In this document: positions 1 through 8,334 of the stretch, one piece after another
Numbering within the stretch: the stretch's first letter is position 1
Layout: each line of letters begins with the position of its first letter
DNA from: Paenibacillus illinoisensis NBRC 15959
GTDB lineage: Bacteria; Bacillota; Bacilli; Paenibacillales; Paenibacillaceae
Assembly (NCBI RefSeq): GCF_004000925.1
Contig: NZ_BIME01000006.1
Span: 248,001 to 312,000, forward strand
DNA length: 64,000 bases
Reading direction: 5' to 3'
The notes under the pieces: generated by a model
The model's database searches: none
What the model saw: only the letters and a program-made list of their open reading frames with translations
What the model was told of the DNA's origin: nothing
Position numbers and translations under genes: made by a program

Positions 1-1943
1 TTCTGGCCGAACGGGATCGGCCGTATTCACTGGGGCAATTCCTGTGGACGGGGTTCGATTATATTGGAGAGCCGACGCCATACCATACGAAGAATTCATA
101 TTTTGGACAGCTGGACACGGCAACGTTCCCCAAAGACTCCTACTATATCTATCAAGCGGCCTGGACCGATTACAAAAAAAGCCCGATGGTGCACCTGTTC
201 CCTTACTGGGATTTCAGCCCTGGTCAGCTGATTGATGTACGCGTGTGCAGTAATGCGCCGAAGATCGAATTGCAGCTGAACGGCAAGACGATCGGCACGT
301 ATGATATTGATCATGCGAACGGAACCCAGCTGGTCGGCTGGTGGAAAGTGCCGTATGAAGAGGGCGAGCTGAAAGCGATCGCTTATGATGAGAACGGGGA
401 AATTATCGCAACGGATGTACAGCGATCTTACACGGATGCCCAGAAGGTTCGTTTGCAAGCGGATAAAGAGCAGCTGCAAGCGAATGGAACCGATCTTATT
501 TTCGTTGAAATTCAAGTGGAGGATGAAGTGGGCAACCCTGTGCAAAATGCAAACAACCGTGTACAAGTTCATGTGACAGGTGCAGGACGACTGCTTGGTC
601 TGGATAACGGGGACAGCACGGACTATGATCCGTATAAAGGTCTGAGCAGAAGATTGTTCAGCGGCAAGCTGATGGCAATCATCGGGGCAACGCATGAACC
701 GGGCAGCATCCGGATCGAAGTGACCTCCGAAGGACTCCAGGGTGCAGTAGCCGAGTTCGAATCGAAGGCAGTGGATGGCGAAGTCATGAGTACGTCCGCA
801 TCTGCTGCAACTCAGGGACAAACCGTGTTAACCAAGAACGAAGAACGTCCGGTCCTCACCGGTCGTGCGCAAGAGATTCCTTTGCGGAAAATCGAAATTA
901 TCAGTGAAGCCGGGCAAGCCTTCGATCCGTCGATCCAGGAGATGGTGGTTACCGCCAAGCTGTATCCTGAGAACACGTCGTACCGTGACATTGAGTGGGC
1001 TGTTGTCAACGATGCCGGTATTGAGTCCAACATTGCGAAGGTCGAAGCGAACGGTCTGGAAGTACGCGTGTCAGCGCTGGGCGATGGCGAATTCCGCCTT
1101 CGTGCAACGAGCAGCAATGGTACGGACAAAACCAAACTGATCTCTCAGCTTGAATTCCAAGCAACTGGTCTGGGTACAGCCTACAAAGATCCGTACGGCT
1201 TCATTACTGGTGGACTGTACGATTACACCAAAGGCGATGTCGGTAACGGCAACGAACGCGGTGTAGCGACAAGTCGTGATGGGGAGACGCATGTCGGATT
1301 CCGTAATATCGACTTCGGACCTTACGGCTCCGATACCATTACGATTCCGATCTTTGCACTTTCCAGCGAGGATTATTACCTGCAAATCTGGGAGGGTATG
1401 CCGGATGAAGAGGGCAGCACGCTGCTGGCTGACGTGGTCTACCAGAAGGAATCCAGATGGAATGTGTATCAGGAAGAGACGTACCAGCTGTCCAAGCGGC
1501 TGAGCGGCATTACGTCGATCTGTTTTGTACTGAAGCAGAAGATTCATATCAAGGGCTTCTCATTCGAGCGTCAGAGTCGTGCATTTGAGCAAAATACAGC
1601 CGCTTCATGCGACCATCTCTACGGCGATACGTTCTCGATCCAGGATGAGTATGTAGAGGGGATCGGTAACAACGTGTCACTGGAGTTCGAAAACATGGAC
1701 TTTACGACAGAAGGCACGTCGAAGCTCGTCATCTATGGCTGCTCGCCGATTGATAAGAACACGATTCATATCCGCTTCGCAGGCGAAGATGGACAGAGCA
1801 ATCAGCTGGTCGAGTTCACGCACTCGGAAGGGTATGAGGAGCGGGTATTTGAGCTTGAACAGGTATCAGGCGAGCAAAAAGTAACCTTTATCTTCCTGCC
1901 GGGAAGTCAGTTTGACTTCGGATGGTTCCGGTTTGAGAAGTAA
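1..1943 (+). CDS. GH2 family beta-galactosidase, C-terminal part (5' end outside window)
   Basis: The frame is open from base 3, so this is the last 646 residues of a longer protein. The first visible residues (LWTGFDYIGEPTPY, then FGQLDTATFPKDSYY) are the end of the TIM barrel of DUF4982-type GH2 beta-galactosidases. The catalytic glutamates lie upstream of the window. After the barrel come a DUF4982-like beta-sandwich (about visible residues 62-130), a bacterial Ig-like domain with the conserved ANGTDLIFV stretch, a second Ig-like domain, and two related C-terminal beta-sandwich units, each with a 'FxNxDF' strand, resembling CBM6-type carbohydrate-binding modules. Family knowledge says it releases terminal beta-galactosyl residues from plant glycans. 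Export cannot be judged without the N terminus. The assignment to GH2 is firm; exact substrate is unknown. Confidence 0.88.
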   Translation, partial: LAERDRPYSLGQFLWTGFDYIGEPTPYHTKNSYFGQLDTATFPKDSYYIYQAAWTDYKKSPMVHLFPYWDFSPGQLIDVRVCSNAPKIELQLNGKTIGTYDIDHANGTQLVGWWKVPYEEGELKAIAYDENGEIIATDVQRSYTDAQKVRLQADKEQLQANGTDLIFVEIQVEDEVGNPVQNANNRVQVHVTGAGRLLGLDNGDSTDYDPYKGLSRRLFSGKLMAIIGATHEPGSIRIEVTSEGLQGAVAEFESKAVDGEVMSTSASAATQGQTVLTKNEERPVLTGRAQEIPLRKIEIISEAGQAFDPSIQEMVVTAKLYPENTSYRDIEWAVVNDAGIESNIAKVEANGLEVRVSALGDGEFRLRATSSNGTDKTKLISQLEFQATGLGTAYKDPYGFITGGLYDYTKGDVGNGNERGVATSRDGETHVGFRNIDFGPYGSDTITIPIFALSSEDYYLQIWEGMPDEEGSTLLADVVYQKESRWNVYQEETYQLSKRLSGITSICFVLKQKIHIKGFSFERQSRAFEQNTAASCDHLYGDTFSIQDEYVEGIGNNVSLEFENMDFTTEGTSKLVIYGCSPIDKNTIHIRFAGEDGQSNQLVEFTHSEGYEERVFELEQVSGEQKVTFIFLPGSQFDFGWFRFEK

Positions 1944-1999
1944 GTGGTTTTAAGAAACAGATGCTTCTATAGTAAAGAGTAAACTAAAGTGAAAATAGA

Positions 2000-2064
2000 T
2001 CCCCTTCAAGGTGGTGCAGTTCGTGTTCAAGTGAACCTGTACCGCACGCGTGAAGGGGATTTTG
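2000..2064 (+). terminator. Hairpin after the GH2 gene
   Basis: A 10-bp perfect stem (ATCCCCTTCA at 2000-2009 pairs with TGAAGGGGAT at 2052-2061) with a large partly self-complementary loop and a short T run. It lies between the GH2 gene and the convergent gene ending at 2093, so it may serve both. Confidence 0.55.
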
Positions 2065-2092
2065 GTATGTAAAATATTCGACAGATTAAGGA

Positions 2093-2539
2093 TTAACGGA
2101 ATTGTTCTGCCCGTATGGAGAGGTCCATTTCATGCCCTATTCTGCTGTAGATATACACCTTGACACTAGTGTCTTGTAAAGCAAGGAGATTGACGGTTTT
2201 TTCACTGTTTTTGCTGATCGTGGTCTCCATAGGCTCACTGTAGTCGTCGACATACAGGTTCATATACATGGGGTGATTACTATGATTTTCAATGATGATG
2301 TCTGCAAGTGTTCCATTGTCAGCAACCATCGTGAAACTGCCAGTGTATGCTGCACGGCCTTGATGATGAGTCTCAAGGATGAGAAGGGCATTCGGATCCG
2401 GCTTTACTGATTCTTCTGAAGCACTGGCTACCTTAGATGACGGCTCAGCAGGGATTCTGCTTTCCGCATCCAATTTATTTACGGGCATGAGCAGGACAGA
2501 GAAAACGATACCTGCACCTATTATCTTTTTTAACCACAT
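2093..2539 (-). CDS. Small secreted protein of unknown function
   Basis: A 148-residue protein with an N-terminal signal peptide (MWLKKIIGAGIVFSVLL, likely cut near the ALDAES-like stretch around residue 26), then a low-complexity linker and a compact beta-rich domain of about 95 residues. No Cys lipobox is present. I do not recognise the family. It starts 39 bp after the stop of the RCC1-repeat gene on the same strand and is probably co-transcribed with it, so the two may act together at the cell surface. Start chosen at the ATG with GGAGGATTC upstream. Confidence 0.7.
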   Translation of the reverse strand: MWLKKIIGAGIVFSVLLMPVNKLDAESRIPAEPSSKVASASEESVKPDPNALLILETHHQGRAAYTGSFTMVADNGTLADIIIENHSNHPMYMNLYVDDYSEPMETTISKNSEKTVNLLALQDTSVKVYIYSRIGHEMDLSIRAEQFR

Positions 2540-2578
2540 TGTAATGAATCCTCCTGTACATTATGAATGATCTCGTTG

Positions 2579-4123
2579 CTACGTATCACTTTGGATAGTT
2601 AGCTTGCTTGTCTCTTCATCCCAGTTCACAGTAAGCCCCAGGGCCTCGAATACTTCAAAGGGAACGGTCGTCGCACCCGAATAATTGCCCGTTGGTTCTG
2701 GTAATGAAATGGATTGAGCTGTAGAGGAAGAGGAGGATTTCACCGTGGCCACCGTCTCGTTGGGACGGATTGTGACGGTACGATCTTCATATTGAAATGA
2801 ATAAGCTTCGACTAGTCCGTTTACCTTGTTCATTTCAAATGTTGCCCCAATCGCTTCGGATACGGCTCTGACTGGAAGTTGAACGGTATGTTGGGTTTGG
2901 ACTGCCGAATACGTGGACTGGAACAGATCATCGTTAATATACACATCGATGCCGAGCTTGGCCTGAATGGGTTGGTAAACCATGCCTCCAGATGATGTTG
3001 CAGGTGCTCCAGCCTCCTGATACTTGTCACTTCCCCAACCCCAGATGGTTCCATTGGAGGATAAGGCCAGATTGTGGTGATACCCTGCCGAGATATCGGT
3101 AATACCCGACAGATGCTTAACTCTGCCTTCTTTGCCTGTAACCGTCCTCCCGTAGCTGTACACCTCACCCGAAGTGGTTAACAGCAGGATATATTGCGAA
3201 TTCCCGTCCATCTGCTTTACCTTGAGGTCGTGATGCAGAGAAACTGGCTTGCCCTTCTCGTCCAGGCCCCACACTTTCCCGTTCTGATCCAGTACAAGCA
3301 GGGACATATCTGTGCTAGTGATCGATGATATGTTGGACAGACCCTTTAGCTTGGCTGGCTTGGATGGGGATTTATCTGGTTGGTTCGGTTCATCCCATGT
3401 CCACAAGGAGCCATCCTTCTTCAAGGCATATCCTTGTTGGCCGGATGATCCTACCTGAATGATTTCTTTCAATCCGCTTACGGCGTGTGGACGTTGTATA
3501 ACTTCCGAATCGTTTTCTTGAGTCCCTTGGCGCTGCCATGACATAACTGTACCGTTCCGAAGAAGGGCGATGTTGAAAGAACCAGTCACCACATCCTTCG
3601 CAGAGGAGATGCCTTCGACTTGATAGGGGAGTTTACCAGCGCCCCATTCCCACACGGTTCCATCCGCCTGAACGGCGGCGTTAATCCCACCTCCTGCGGC
3701 TGAAATAGCTATGACATTCCAAATTCCCGGAATGCGAACGGGACTGGACGTATGGCGGTAGCGGATGTCTTCACTGACACCAAGCTCTCCGAACATATTC
3801 CGACCCCAAGCCCAGACGGAACCGTCACTTCGCAGTGCGATCGTATAATAATGAGCCCCCTCCACAGCGGTATATGTAAGTCTGTTTTCTGTGGTTGCTG
3901 AGGTGGTATGGACCGTAGATGTACCGCTGGGTGGCAGCGGAGTTGTTGCTGCGTATGATATGGAGTCATGACCCAGTCCCATTAATAGGGTTGTGGTTAA
4001 CCAAGTAGAAGCGACCGCCAGGCGCCATCTACGAGCTGGTTTACCTTTTACAGGGGGATCGGGTGGTATGAAGGAATTTTGTTCTGGGTTAGTTCTATGA
4101 TCAGATGGCTCCGGCCAGCTCAT
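2579..4123 (-). CDS. Secreted RCC1-repeat protein with C-terminal copper amine oxidase N-like domain
   Basis: A 514-residue protein. Residues 1-30 are hydrophilic and proline-rich, followed by one hydrophobic segment (about 32-55) that is a signal peptide or anchor. Residues about 65-385 carry RCC1-type beta-propeller repeats with the typical 'ALRSDGSVWAWG' and 'ALSSNGTIWGWG' strands, and two or three central blades are degenerate. Residues about 395-513 resemble the copper amine oxidase N-terminal (stalk) domain common in Paenibacillus secreted proteins (INDDLFQS, LPVRAVSEAIGA, VPFEVFEALGL). This domain is a wall or protein-binding module in this genus, not an oxidase. A surface recognition role is inferred; the ligand is unknown. 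First gene of a probable two-gene operon with the gene ending at 2093. Confidence 0.82.
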   Translation of the reverse strand: MSWPEPSDHRTNPEQNSFIPPDPPVKGKPARRWRLAVASTWLTTTLLMGLGHDSISYAATTPLPPSGTSTVHTTSATTENRLTYTAVEGAHYYTIALRSDGSVWAWGRNMFGELGVSEDIRYRHTSSPVRIPGIWNVIAISAAGGGINAAVQADGTVWEWGAGKLPYQVEGISSAKDVVTGSFNIALLRNGTVMSWQRQGTQENDSEVIQRPHAVSGLKEIIQVGSSGQQGYALKKDGSLWTWDEPNQPDKSPSKPAKLKGLSNISSITSTDMSLLVLDQNGKVWGLDEKGKPVSLHHDLKVKQMDGNSQYILLLTTSGEVYSYGRTVTGKEGRVKHLSGITDISAGYHHNLALSSNGTIWGWGSDKYQEAGAPATSSGGMVYQPIQAKLGIDVYINDDLFQSTYSAVQTQHTVQLPVRAVSEAIGATFEMNKVNGLVEAYSFQYEDRTVTIRPNETVATVKSSSSSTAQSISLPEPTGNYSGATTVPFEVFEALGLTVNWDEETSKLTIQSDT

Positions 4124-4299
4124 GAAATCGCCTCTTTTTCGAGTGGGTTAGGGGACTGTGGTTTTTCTATATTTCTAAACGCTCTTGGGAGTGAAGAAGT
4201 TACAGAGAAATGATAAAATGCCTATATATTGAAAATGTTTTAGATCTAGCTATGTGAATCGATGAACAATTCAGGTAAGGGAGAAAAGGAGGATGAATC

Positions 4300-4779
4300 A
4301 TGAAGTTTAGTGAAGATGTACTATGGAATCAACTGCAGGATGTGAGGCAATTTACGCTAGAAGTGTGCGACTCTGTGGATGAGGGACAGGTTCATGATGT
4401 ACCGAAGGGATTCAATAACTCCATCCTGTGGAATGTGGGACACATCATTTTGGACCAAGATATGTGGTTTCACTATCTCATTGCTGATGACTCGGAAGTT
4501 CCTGCGGACTACGCAAAGTTTTTCGGTTATGGGACAAGCCCGGCAACATGGGATGCCGCACCCCCATCTTGGACTGAATTGATGGAGCGTCTAAGGGCAC
4601 AACCAGACCAATTGAAAAACAAATTCACAGGTCGTCTGGAAGAGCCGCTGCTCCGTGAGAGCGAGTTAGGCATGAGTACAATTGGCGAAGTGATTCCCCG
4701 TACGCTCTATCATGAGTGGTACCATCTGGGGTACATTCAATCTATTCGCAGATGTCTGAGTGTATCTTCAGTGGGTTGA
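4300..4779 (+). CDS. DinB-fold family protein
   Basis: A 159-residue four-helix-bundle protein of the DinB/YfiT superfamily. The three metal-ligand histidines are visible: H48 in WNVGHI, and H138 and H142 in YHEWYH, the usual H...HxxxH arrangement. Family members bind a divalent metal and include thiol-dependent transferases such as bacillithiol S-transferase, but most DinB proteins, including this one, have no assigned substrate. The ATG follows GAAAAGGAGGATGAATC, a strong ribosome site. It is a single gene, divergent from the RCC1 gene. Confidence 0.85.
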   Translation: MKFSEDVLWNQLQDVRQFTLEVCDSVDEGQVHDVPKGFNNSILWNVGHIILDQDMWFHYLIADDSEVPADYAKFFGYGTSPATWDAAPPSWTELMERLRAQPDQLKNKFTGRLEEPLLRESELGMSTIGEVIPRTLYHEWYHLGYIQSIRRCLSVSSVG

Positions 4780-4832
4780 GGCCTATATATATTAAAATTG
4801 TAGATGGGAAAAGCCTTGGAATAGACAATAAG

Positions 4833-4873
4833 AAAGAGTTAACTCATGGTGATCATGAATTAACTCTTTTTCA
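4833..4873. terminator. Bidirectional terminator hairpin
   Basis: AAAGAGTTAA and TTAACTCTTT form a 10-bp stem, with an inner stem TCATG/CATGA around a GTGAT loop, flanked by A and T tracts. It closes the DinB gene on the plus strand and overlaps the stop codon of the small minus-strand gene ending at 4860. Confidence 0.75.
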
Positions 4874-5015
4874 GTTCCAGTGTATATGGAAAGTGAGTGC
4901 TATGTTCCGGAGGTGCTGATTCGTCAGACACTTCAACTGCAAAGTACAGTATGATGGGGAGAATGAACACAATAAGGCCGATGATTATAGCAATGATGAC
5001 ACTTTTTTTGTTCAA
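4860..5015 (-). CDS. Small single-pass membrane protein
   Basis: Fifty-one residues if started at the TTG at 5015, which sits 9 bases after AAAGGAG; the reading frame stays open further upstream, but no ribosome site supports an earlier start. The protein is a short basic N terminus (LNKKS), one strong membrane segment of about 22 residues (VIIAIIIGLIVF onward) and an acidic, proline-containing tail. I do not recognise it. It stands alone between convergent and divergent neighbours. Confidence 0.6.
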   Translation of the reverse strand: MNKKSVIIAIIIGLIVFILPIILYFAVEVSDESAPPEHSTHFPYTLELKKS

Positions 5016-5282
5016 GTGGACAGGCTCCTTTCTGGAAATGAGGCTTTGGCTTTTTTGGAACTGTAACATATATTAACCAATGTATAAGGTTTTGGAAGAG
5101 TTTTGAGATGAGAGGAAAGTAGGGGAGCTGTGACTGTTGATGTTGCTGATGGCGGGGTAATACCTTTAAATATTTCGTCTAACATAGTACATTAGTACCT
5201 CATAAAATTAATCATAGTGCCTGTATAATAATTAGATATTGTTATAATATATCATTTATTACTTATAGAGGATGAGATACAT

Positions 5283-6620
5283 ATGGGAAGAATTCAGGTC
5301 CCGCCAGATCATTTAAGGAAAGTAGCACAAAAATTTCATAATGAACACGTGAGACTCAGTGATGTGTTAAATAGATTAAATACATCGTTGTCTAGTGTAA
5401 TGCTTGGATTGGAAGGTCACTCGGTCGAGAGATTCAGATATGAGTATCGCGAGGCTGAGAATCGCATGAATATGATTTTGGCAGTGATCCAAAATACAGC
5501 GAAAGAGCTGGAGCGGATCGTCATTCTTTTCACTGATGCGGACTCGGGTGAAGTTCATTTACCGGACACCCCCCAGGAAGCATGGAGGATGCTAACTCAT
5601 AGGACGGAGCAGACATGGGATTATTTAACCCAAAAAGTAAGCGAAAACTGGGAGCTTATGAAGCATAAAGCGGCCGTTGAAGCTGAACTTGAGCGTGAAA
5701 AAATGGCTGTAGCTACAGAAGAGCTGGACGAGGCACTTGAATATTTCAACTATGCTTTATCAAATCCTGATCAATACCCACTATTTGGTCTACATTGTGT
5801 AGGGTTGAGAGAATACTTCAACGATTATAGTGCGACAGATGATAAGTTAGGTTCAAGAGATTATTGGTTATCTAGAGGCTATGATGCTGAAGACATACAT
5901 GAAGTCGCTGATAAGCTCAAAACGCCTATTGACGATGAAACATTCCTAACTTTAAACAATCAGTATATGCAACATGATGCGGAATTAAAGGCAGGAGCGA
6001 TGTTCGGCGTAGCAACAAGCGCTGTCCTCTCAAAAGGAGGAGGTATGAAAGGTAGTTTGCTAGGATTTGTTTCGAATAAGAAGGTGAGTTTAAGCAGCAA
6101 AACTAATGTTGGAACTAATTTTAGAAAAGTTGATGTTCCTAAGGAGTGGGCAGAAAGTAGAGGTATACGTTATGCTAAACCTACTGACTTATTTAGAGAA
6201 GATACGTATGCTCCAGAAGGCCAAAAAATTGCACCAAAACATATTTATCGAGAATTAAATAAATCTGCAATTGGCAAAGAAACTATAGACTTAATTGAGA
6301 AAAACCAAATAAAAGTTAGATTGGATTATGGCGAAATACCAACAGATCAGGCGGGTAACCGAATTTATGGATTGGCTAACACAAGCACAAATACTGCGAG
6401 GATATTTGTAAGAGCTACAGAATCTGTATCAGTTACAGCTCGAACCATTATCCATGAGGTAACTCATAATTCCTTGAATAATGCTAATTATACTCAGCGG
6501 GAAGAAGTTATGGCATTTATGCGTGAATTAAAACATGTGAAAGATAAGTTAAAATATAGTGAGGTACGAGCTATTATTGAAGAGGTGAAAACAATCTACC
6601 CCGACATACCATATCGCTAG
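5283..6620 (+). CDS. WXG/LXG-type toxin-like protein with C-terminal HExxH metallopeptidase motif
   Basis: A 445-residue protein without signal peptide. Residues 1-95 are a WXG100-like helical hairpin (IQVPPDHLRKVA opening, long amphipathic helices), the export element for Esx/type VII secretion. Residues 95-230 are a charged helical middle with a DUF-like 'SRDYWLSRGYDAEDIHEVADKL' region, and 240-260 is a glycine-rich turn. The C-terminal domain contains HEVTH at 391-395, preceded by TARTII, and glutamates E407/E408 in a position suited to the third zinc ligand of a gluzincin-like fold. This is the arrangement of a polymorphic toxin: conserved delivery N terminus, variable enzymatic C terminus. 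Target is unknown. The region is visibly more AT-rich than its neighbours, consistent with acquisition. A small gene follows after 16 bp and may encode immunity. Confidence 0.72.
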   Translation: MGRIQVPPDHLRKVAQKFHNEHVRLSDVLNRLNTSLSSVMLGLEGHSVERFRYEYREAENRMNMILAVIQNTAKELERIVILFTDADSGEVHLPDTPQEAWRMLTHRTEQTWDYLTQKVSENWELMKHKAAVEAELEREKMAVATEELDEALEYFNYALSNPDQYPLFGLHCVGLREYFNDYSATDDKLGSRDYWLSRGYDAEDIHEVADKLKTPIDDETFLTLNNQYMQHDAELKAGAMFGVATSAVLSKGGGMKGSLLGFVSNKKVSLSSKTNVGTNFRKVDVPKEWAESRGIRYAKPTDLFREDTYAPEGQKIAPKHIYRELNKSAIGKETIDLIEKNQIKVRLDYGEIPTDQAGNRIYGLANTSTNTARIFVRATESVSVTARTIIHEVTHNSLNNANYTQREEVMAFMRELKHVKDKLKYSEVRAIIEEVKTIYPDIPYR

Positions 6621-6636
6621 AAAAGGAGGAAATATA

Positions 6637-6852
6637 TTGGATAGCAAGATGACAGATGTAGAAATTTTAAATCGAATAACTAAAGGAGAGGAAGTGCCCT
6701 GCCCTCATTGTGGAGAAATATTGATGTACCAATCAGTTGAGCAAGGCCTTCCTCCAGCTGTGATTTGTCCTAATGGGGACTATCGTCTAAGAATAAACAT
6801 TAGTAGTGGGAATCTACTGGATAAACTAGGGTTAACCAACAAGAAAAAATAG
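6637..6852 (+). CDS. Small zinc-ribbon-like protein, possible immunity partner
   Basis: Seventy-one residues starting at TTG (6637), 6 bases after AAAAGGAGGA; an internal ATG at 6652 lacks its own ribosome site. It contains CPHCG (C22, C25) and a later CPNGD (C44), so only three of the four cysteines of a classical zinc ribbon are present. The C terminus is basic. Sixteen bp separate it from the toxin-like gene, so the two are co-transcribed, and small genes in this position often encode the immunity protein. No family is recognised and the immunity role is inferred from position only. Confidence 0.6.
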   Translation: MDSKMTDVEILNRITKGEEVPCPHCGEILMYQSVEQGLPPAVICPNGDYRLRINISSGNLLDKLGLTNKKK

Positions 6853-7379
6853 CGTATATCTATTGTCGTTTTTGATGATTAAGATATTAATCAAGGACGG
6901 TGATCATAGATACAATATTTAATAATCCGTTCTTACAAAAGCTAATATCTTTCAATATAAAAAATATAATATGATTTTTAAATTGTGATAAAATGTTCCG
7001 AGCACACCAGCCAACAGAACGGCATAGGGTGCTTTTTTTATATTCAAAACAACTAATGAAATCTTCAACATGTGGACGATAATTATAGTAAAAACATAGG
7101 TGACGACGATGCTCCAAGACTTATTTAAATGAATACTTTATTTAAATTTAAATAGTAATTTAAGCAAAATATAATATATTTATTGTTATTAAAATTGAGT
7201 CGAAGTAGCACAAGATAATGACCAATATCTAAGGATAATAGCATTTATATTTTTCTTAGTTGCCACTTATCATCAGTCACCTATTTTTTTTAAAAAACCA
7301 AAAATGGATATCTTTGCAGTATAATCCATTTGGCCTTGGTACTGAACCCTGTGTCAAAAGATGAAAGGAGATTTAATCG
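6853..7379. other. AT-rich intergenic stretch without a recognisable gene
   Basis: About 530 bases, strongly AT-rich, with only short open frames that have neither ribosome sites nor protein-like composition. It holds the terminator-like hairpin at 7001-7038 and, at 7320-7325, a TATAAT box 55 bp before the next start but without a good -35 partner. It could be the eroded end of the toxin islet. Confidence 0.55.
7001..7038 (+). terminator. Probable terminator of the toxin-like operon
   Basis: AGCACACC and GGGTGCT form a 7-bp stem with one bulged A, and a run of seven T follows. It is about 150 bases beyond the stop of the small zinc-ribbon-like gene. Confidence 0.5.
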
Positions 7380-8156
7380 GTGAATAAGGGAATAGCAGTA
7401 TGGTTACTGATGGGTGCGTTTTTGGTTGCAGGATGTGAGGCCGACACTACAGGATCTAATCCGCCAGAGCAATCAGAATCGCCAAGCCGTCAGGTAACAA
7501 TAGAGCCAAAGCAAGAAACAAATCCAACATTACATTGGCTCGGATCGTCGGAAGGTGAACAAGTAAAACTCTATGATAATCGGGAAGCAAAAGAAGATTC
7601 GCACCATATATTCACTCTAGAGATCAATGGAAATACCAAAGACTTTGATTGGTACTATCTTGGGGATATGGGAACGGACCCGCAGGTACATTATACGGAT
7701 CTTACGGGGGACGGTAAGGAAGAAGCTGTAGTAATCATCCAGACTGGACGAGGAACCGGCTTAAATAATTACGATATCCATGTCGTGAGCGCCGAAGATT
7801 TCTCCGAAATTAAAGTGCAGAGTTACGAGGATATCGTAGCGAATTACATTGAATCGCGTGTTGCGAAGAACGGAGATGGTACGTTAGCGATTGCAGTAGA
7901 AGCACAAGGACAAGCCTATAACTTCGATTATGATTTCGATCCAGCTCCGAATTACGAGCAAGATGAGCTTGGATTTGGGGGTGTAACAATCTACAGGCTG
8001 GAGAATCAGAAAATTCAATTGCATCTCTCCGGATCTGTCGGCATATCCCCCACATATGTATGTGATTTTAATGTGACCTACGCATATGACGAGGCCAAGA
8101 GCGAGTTCATCGTTGATCAGATTGAAGTTGAACCTGTTGAAAATACAAAAGGTTAA
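7380..8156 (+). CDS. Lipoprotein of unknown function with VCBS/FG-GAP-like stretch
   Basis: A 258-residue lipoprotein starting at GTG (7380) behind AAAGGAGATTTAATCG. The signal peptide ends in LVAGC with C19 as the lipidation site, followed by a Ser/Pro/Gln-rich linker to about residue 50. The mature domain contains 'YTDLTGDGKEEAVVII' (about residues 105-120), a D-x-D-G calcium-loop-like strand typical of FG-GAP/VCBS proteins of Bacilli. Sporulation and stress lipoproteins of similar form exist, but I cannot name a function. It is a single gene 178 bp upstream of the galactokinase-family gene. Confidence 0.75.
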   Translation: MNKGIAVWLLMGAFLVAGCEADTTGSNPPEQSESPSRQVTIEPKQETNPTLHWLGSSEGEQVKLYDNREAKEDSHHIFTLEINGNTKDFDWYYLGDMGTDPQVHYTDLTGDGKEEAVVIIQTGRGTGLNNYDIHVVSAEDFSEIKVQSYEDIVANYIESRVAKNGDGTLAIAVEAQGQAYNFDYDFDPAPNYEQDELGFGGVTIYRLENQKIQLHLSGSVGISPTYVCDFNVTYAYDEAKSEFIVDQIEVEPVENTKG

Positions 8157-8186
8157 CCCTATTGCACGACACATCCAATACATTTC

Positions 8187-8200
8187 ATAAAACGTTTACA
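8187..8200 (-). promoter_or_regulatory. cre-like site upstream of the galactokinase-family gene
   Basis: On the minus strand it reads TGTAAACGTTTTAT; the plus-strand form ATAAAACGTTTACA matches the CcpA operator TGWAANCGNTNWCA at all positions except the first two. It lies 135 bp before the ATG at 8335. Sequence match only. Confidence 0.4.
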
Positions 8201-8334
8201 AACTTTCAATTCTGCCCTACCTTTTCAGGAGCGAAGCTGAGATAATGGGAGAGGAATATGGCCAAGAAACCAAAGGCAAAACAGTCTTCACCCACAGCCA
8301 AAATAAACGCTACATACCCATAGGAGGAGTAGAG

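Noticed and set aside
96..821. 241-residue minus-strand frame opposite the GH2 gene
   Set aside because: It lies antisense to a clearly coding, motif-bearing frame, has no ribosome site and an amino-acid composition typical of a shadow frame.
6887..7117. 76-residue minus-strand frame in the AT-rich spacer
   Set aside because: No ribosome site and a composition expected from AT-rich non-coding DNA.
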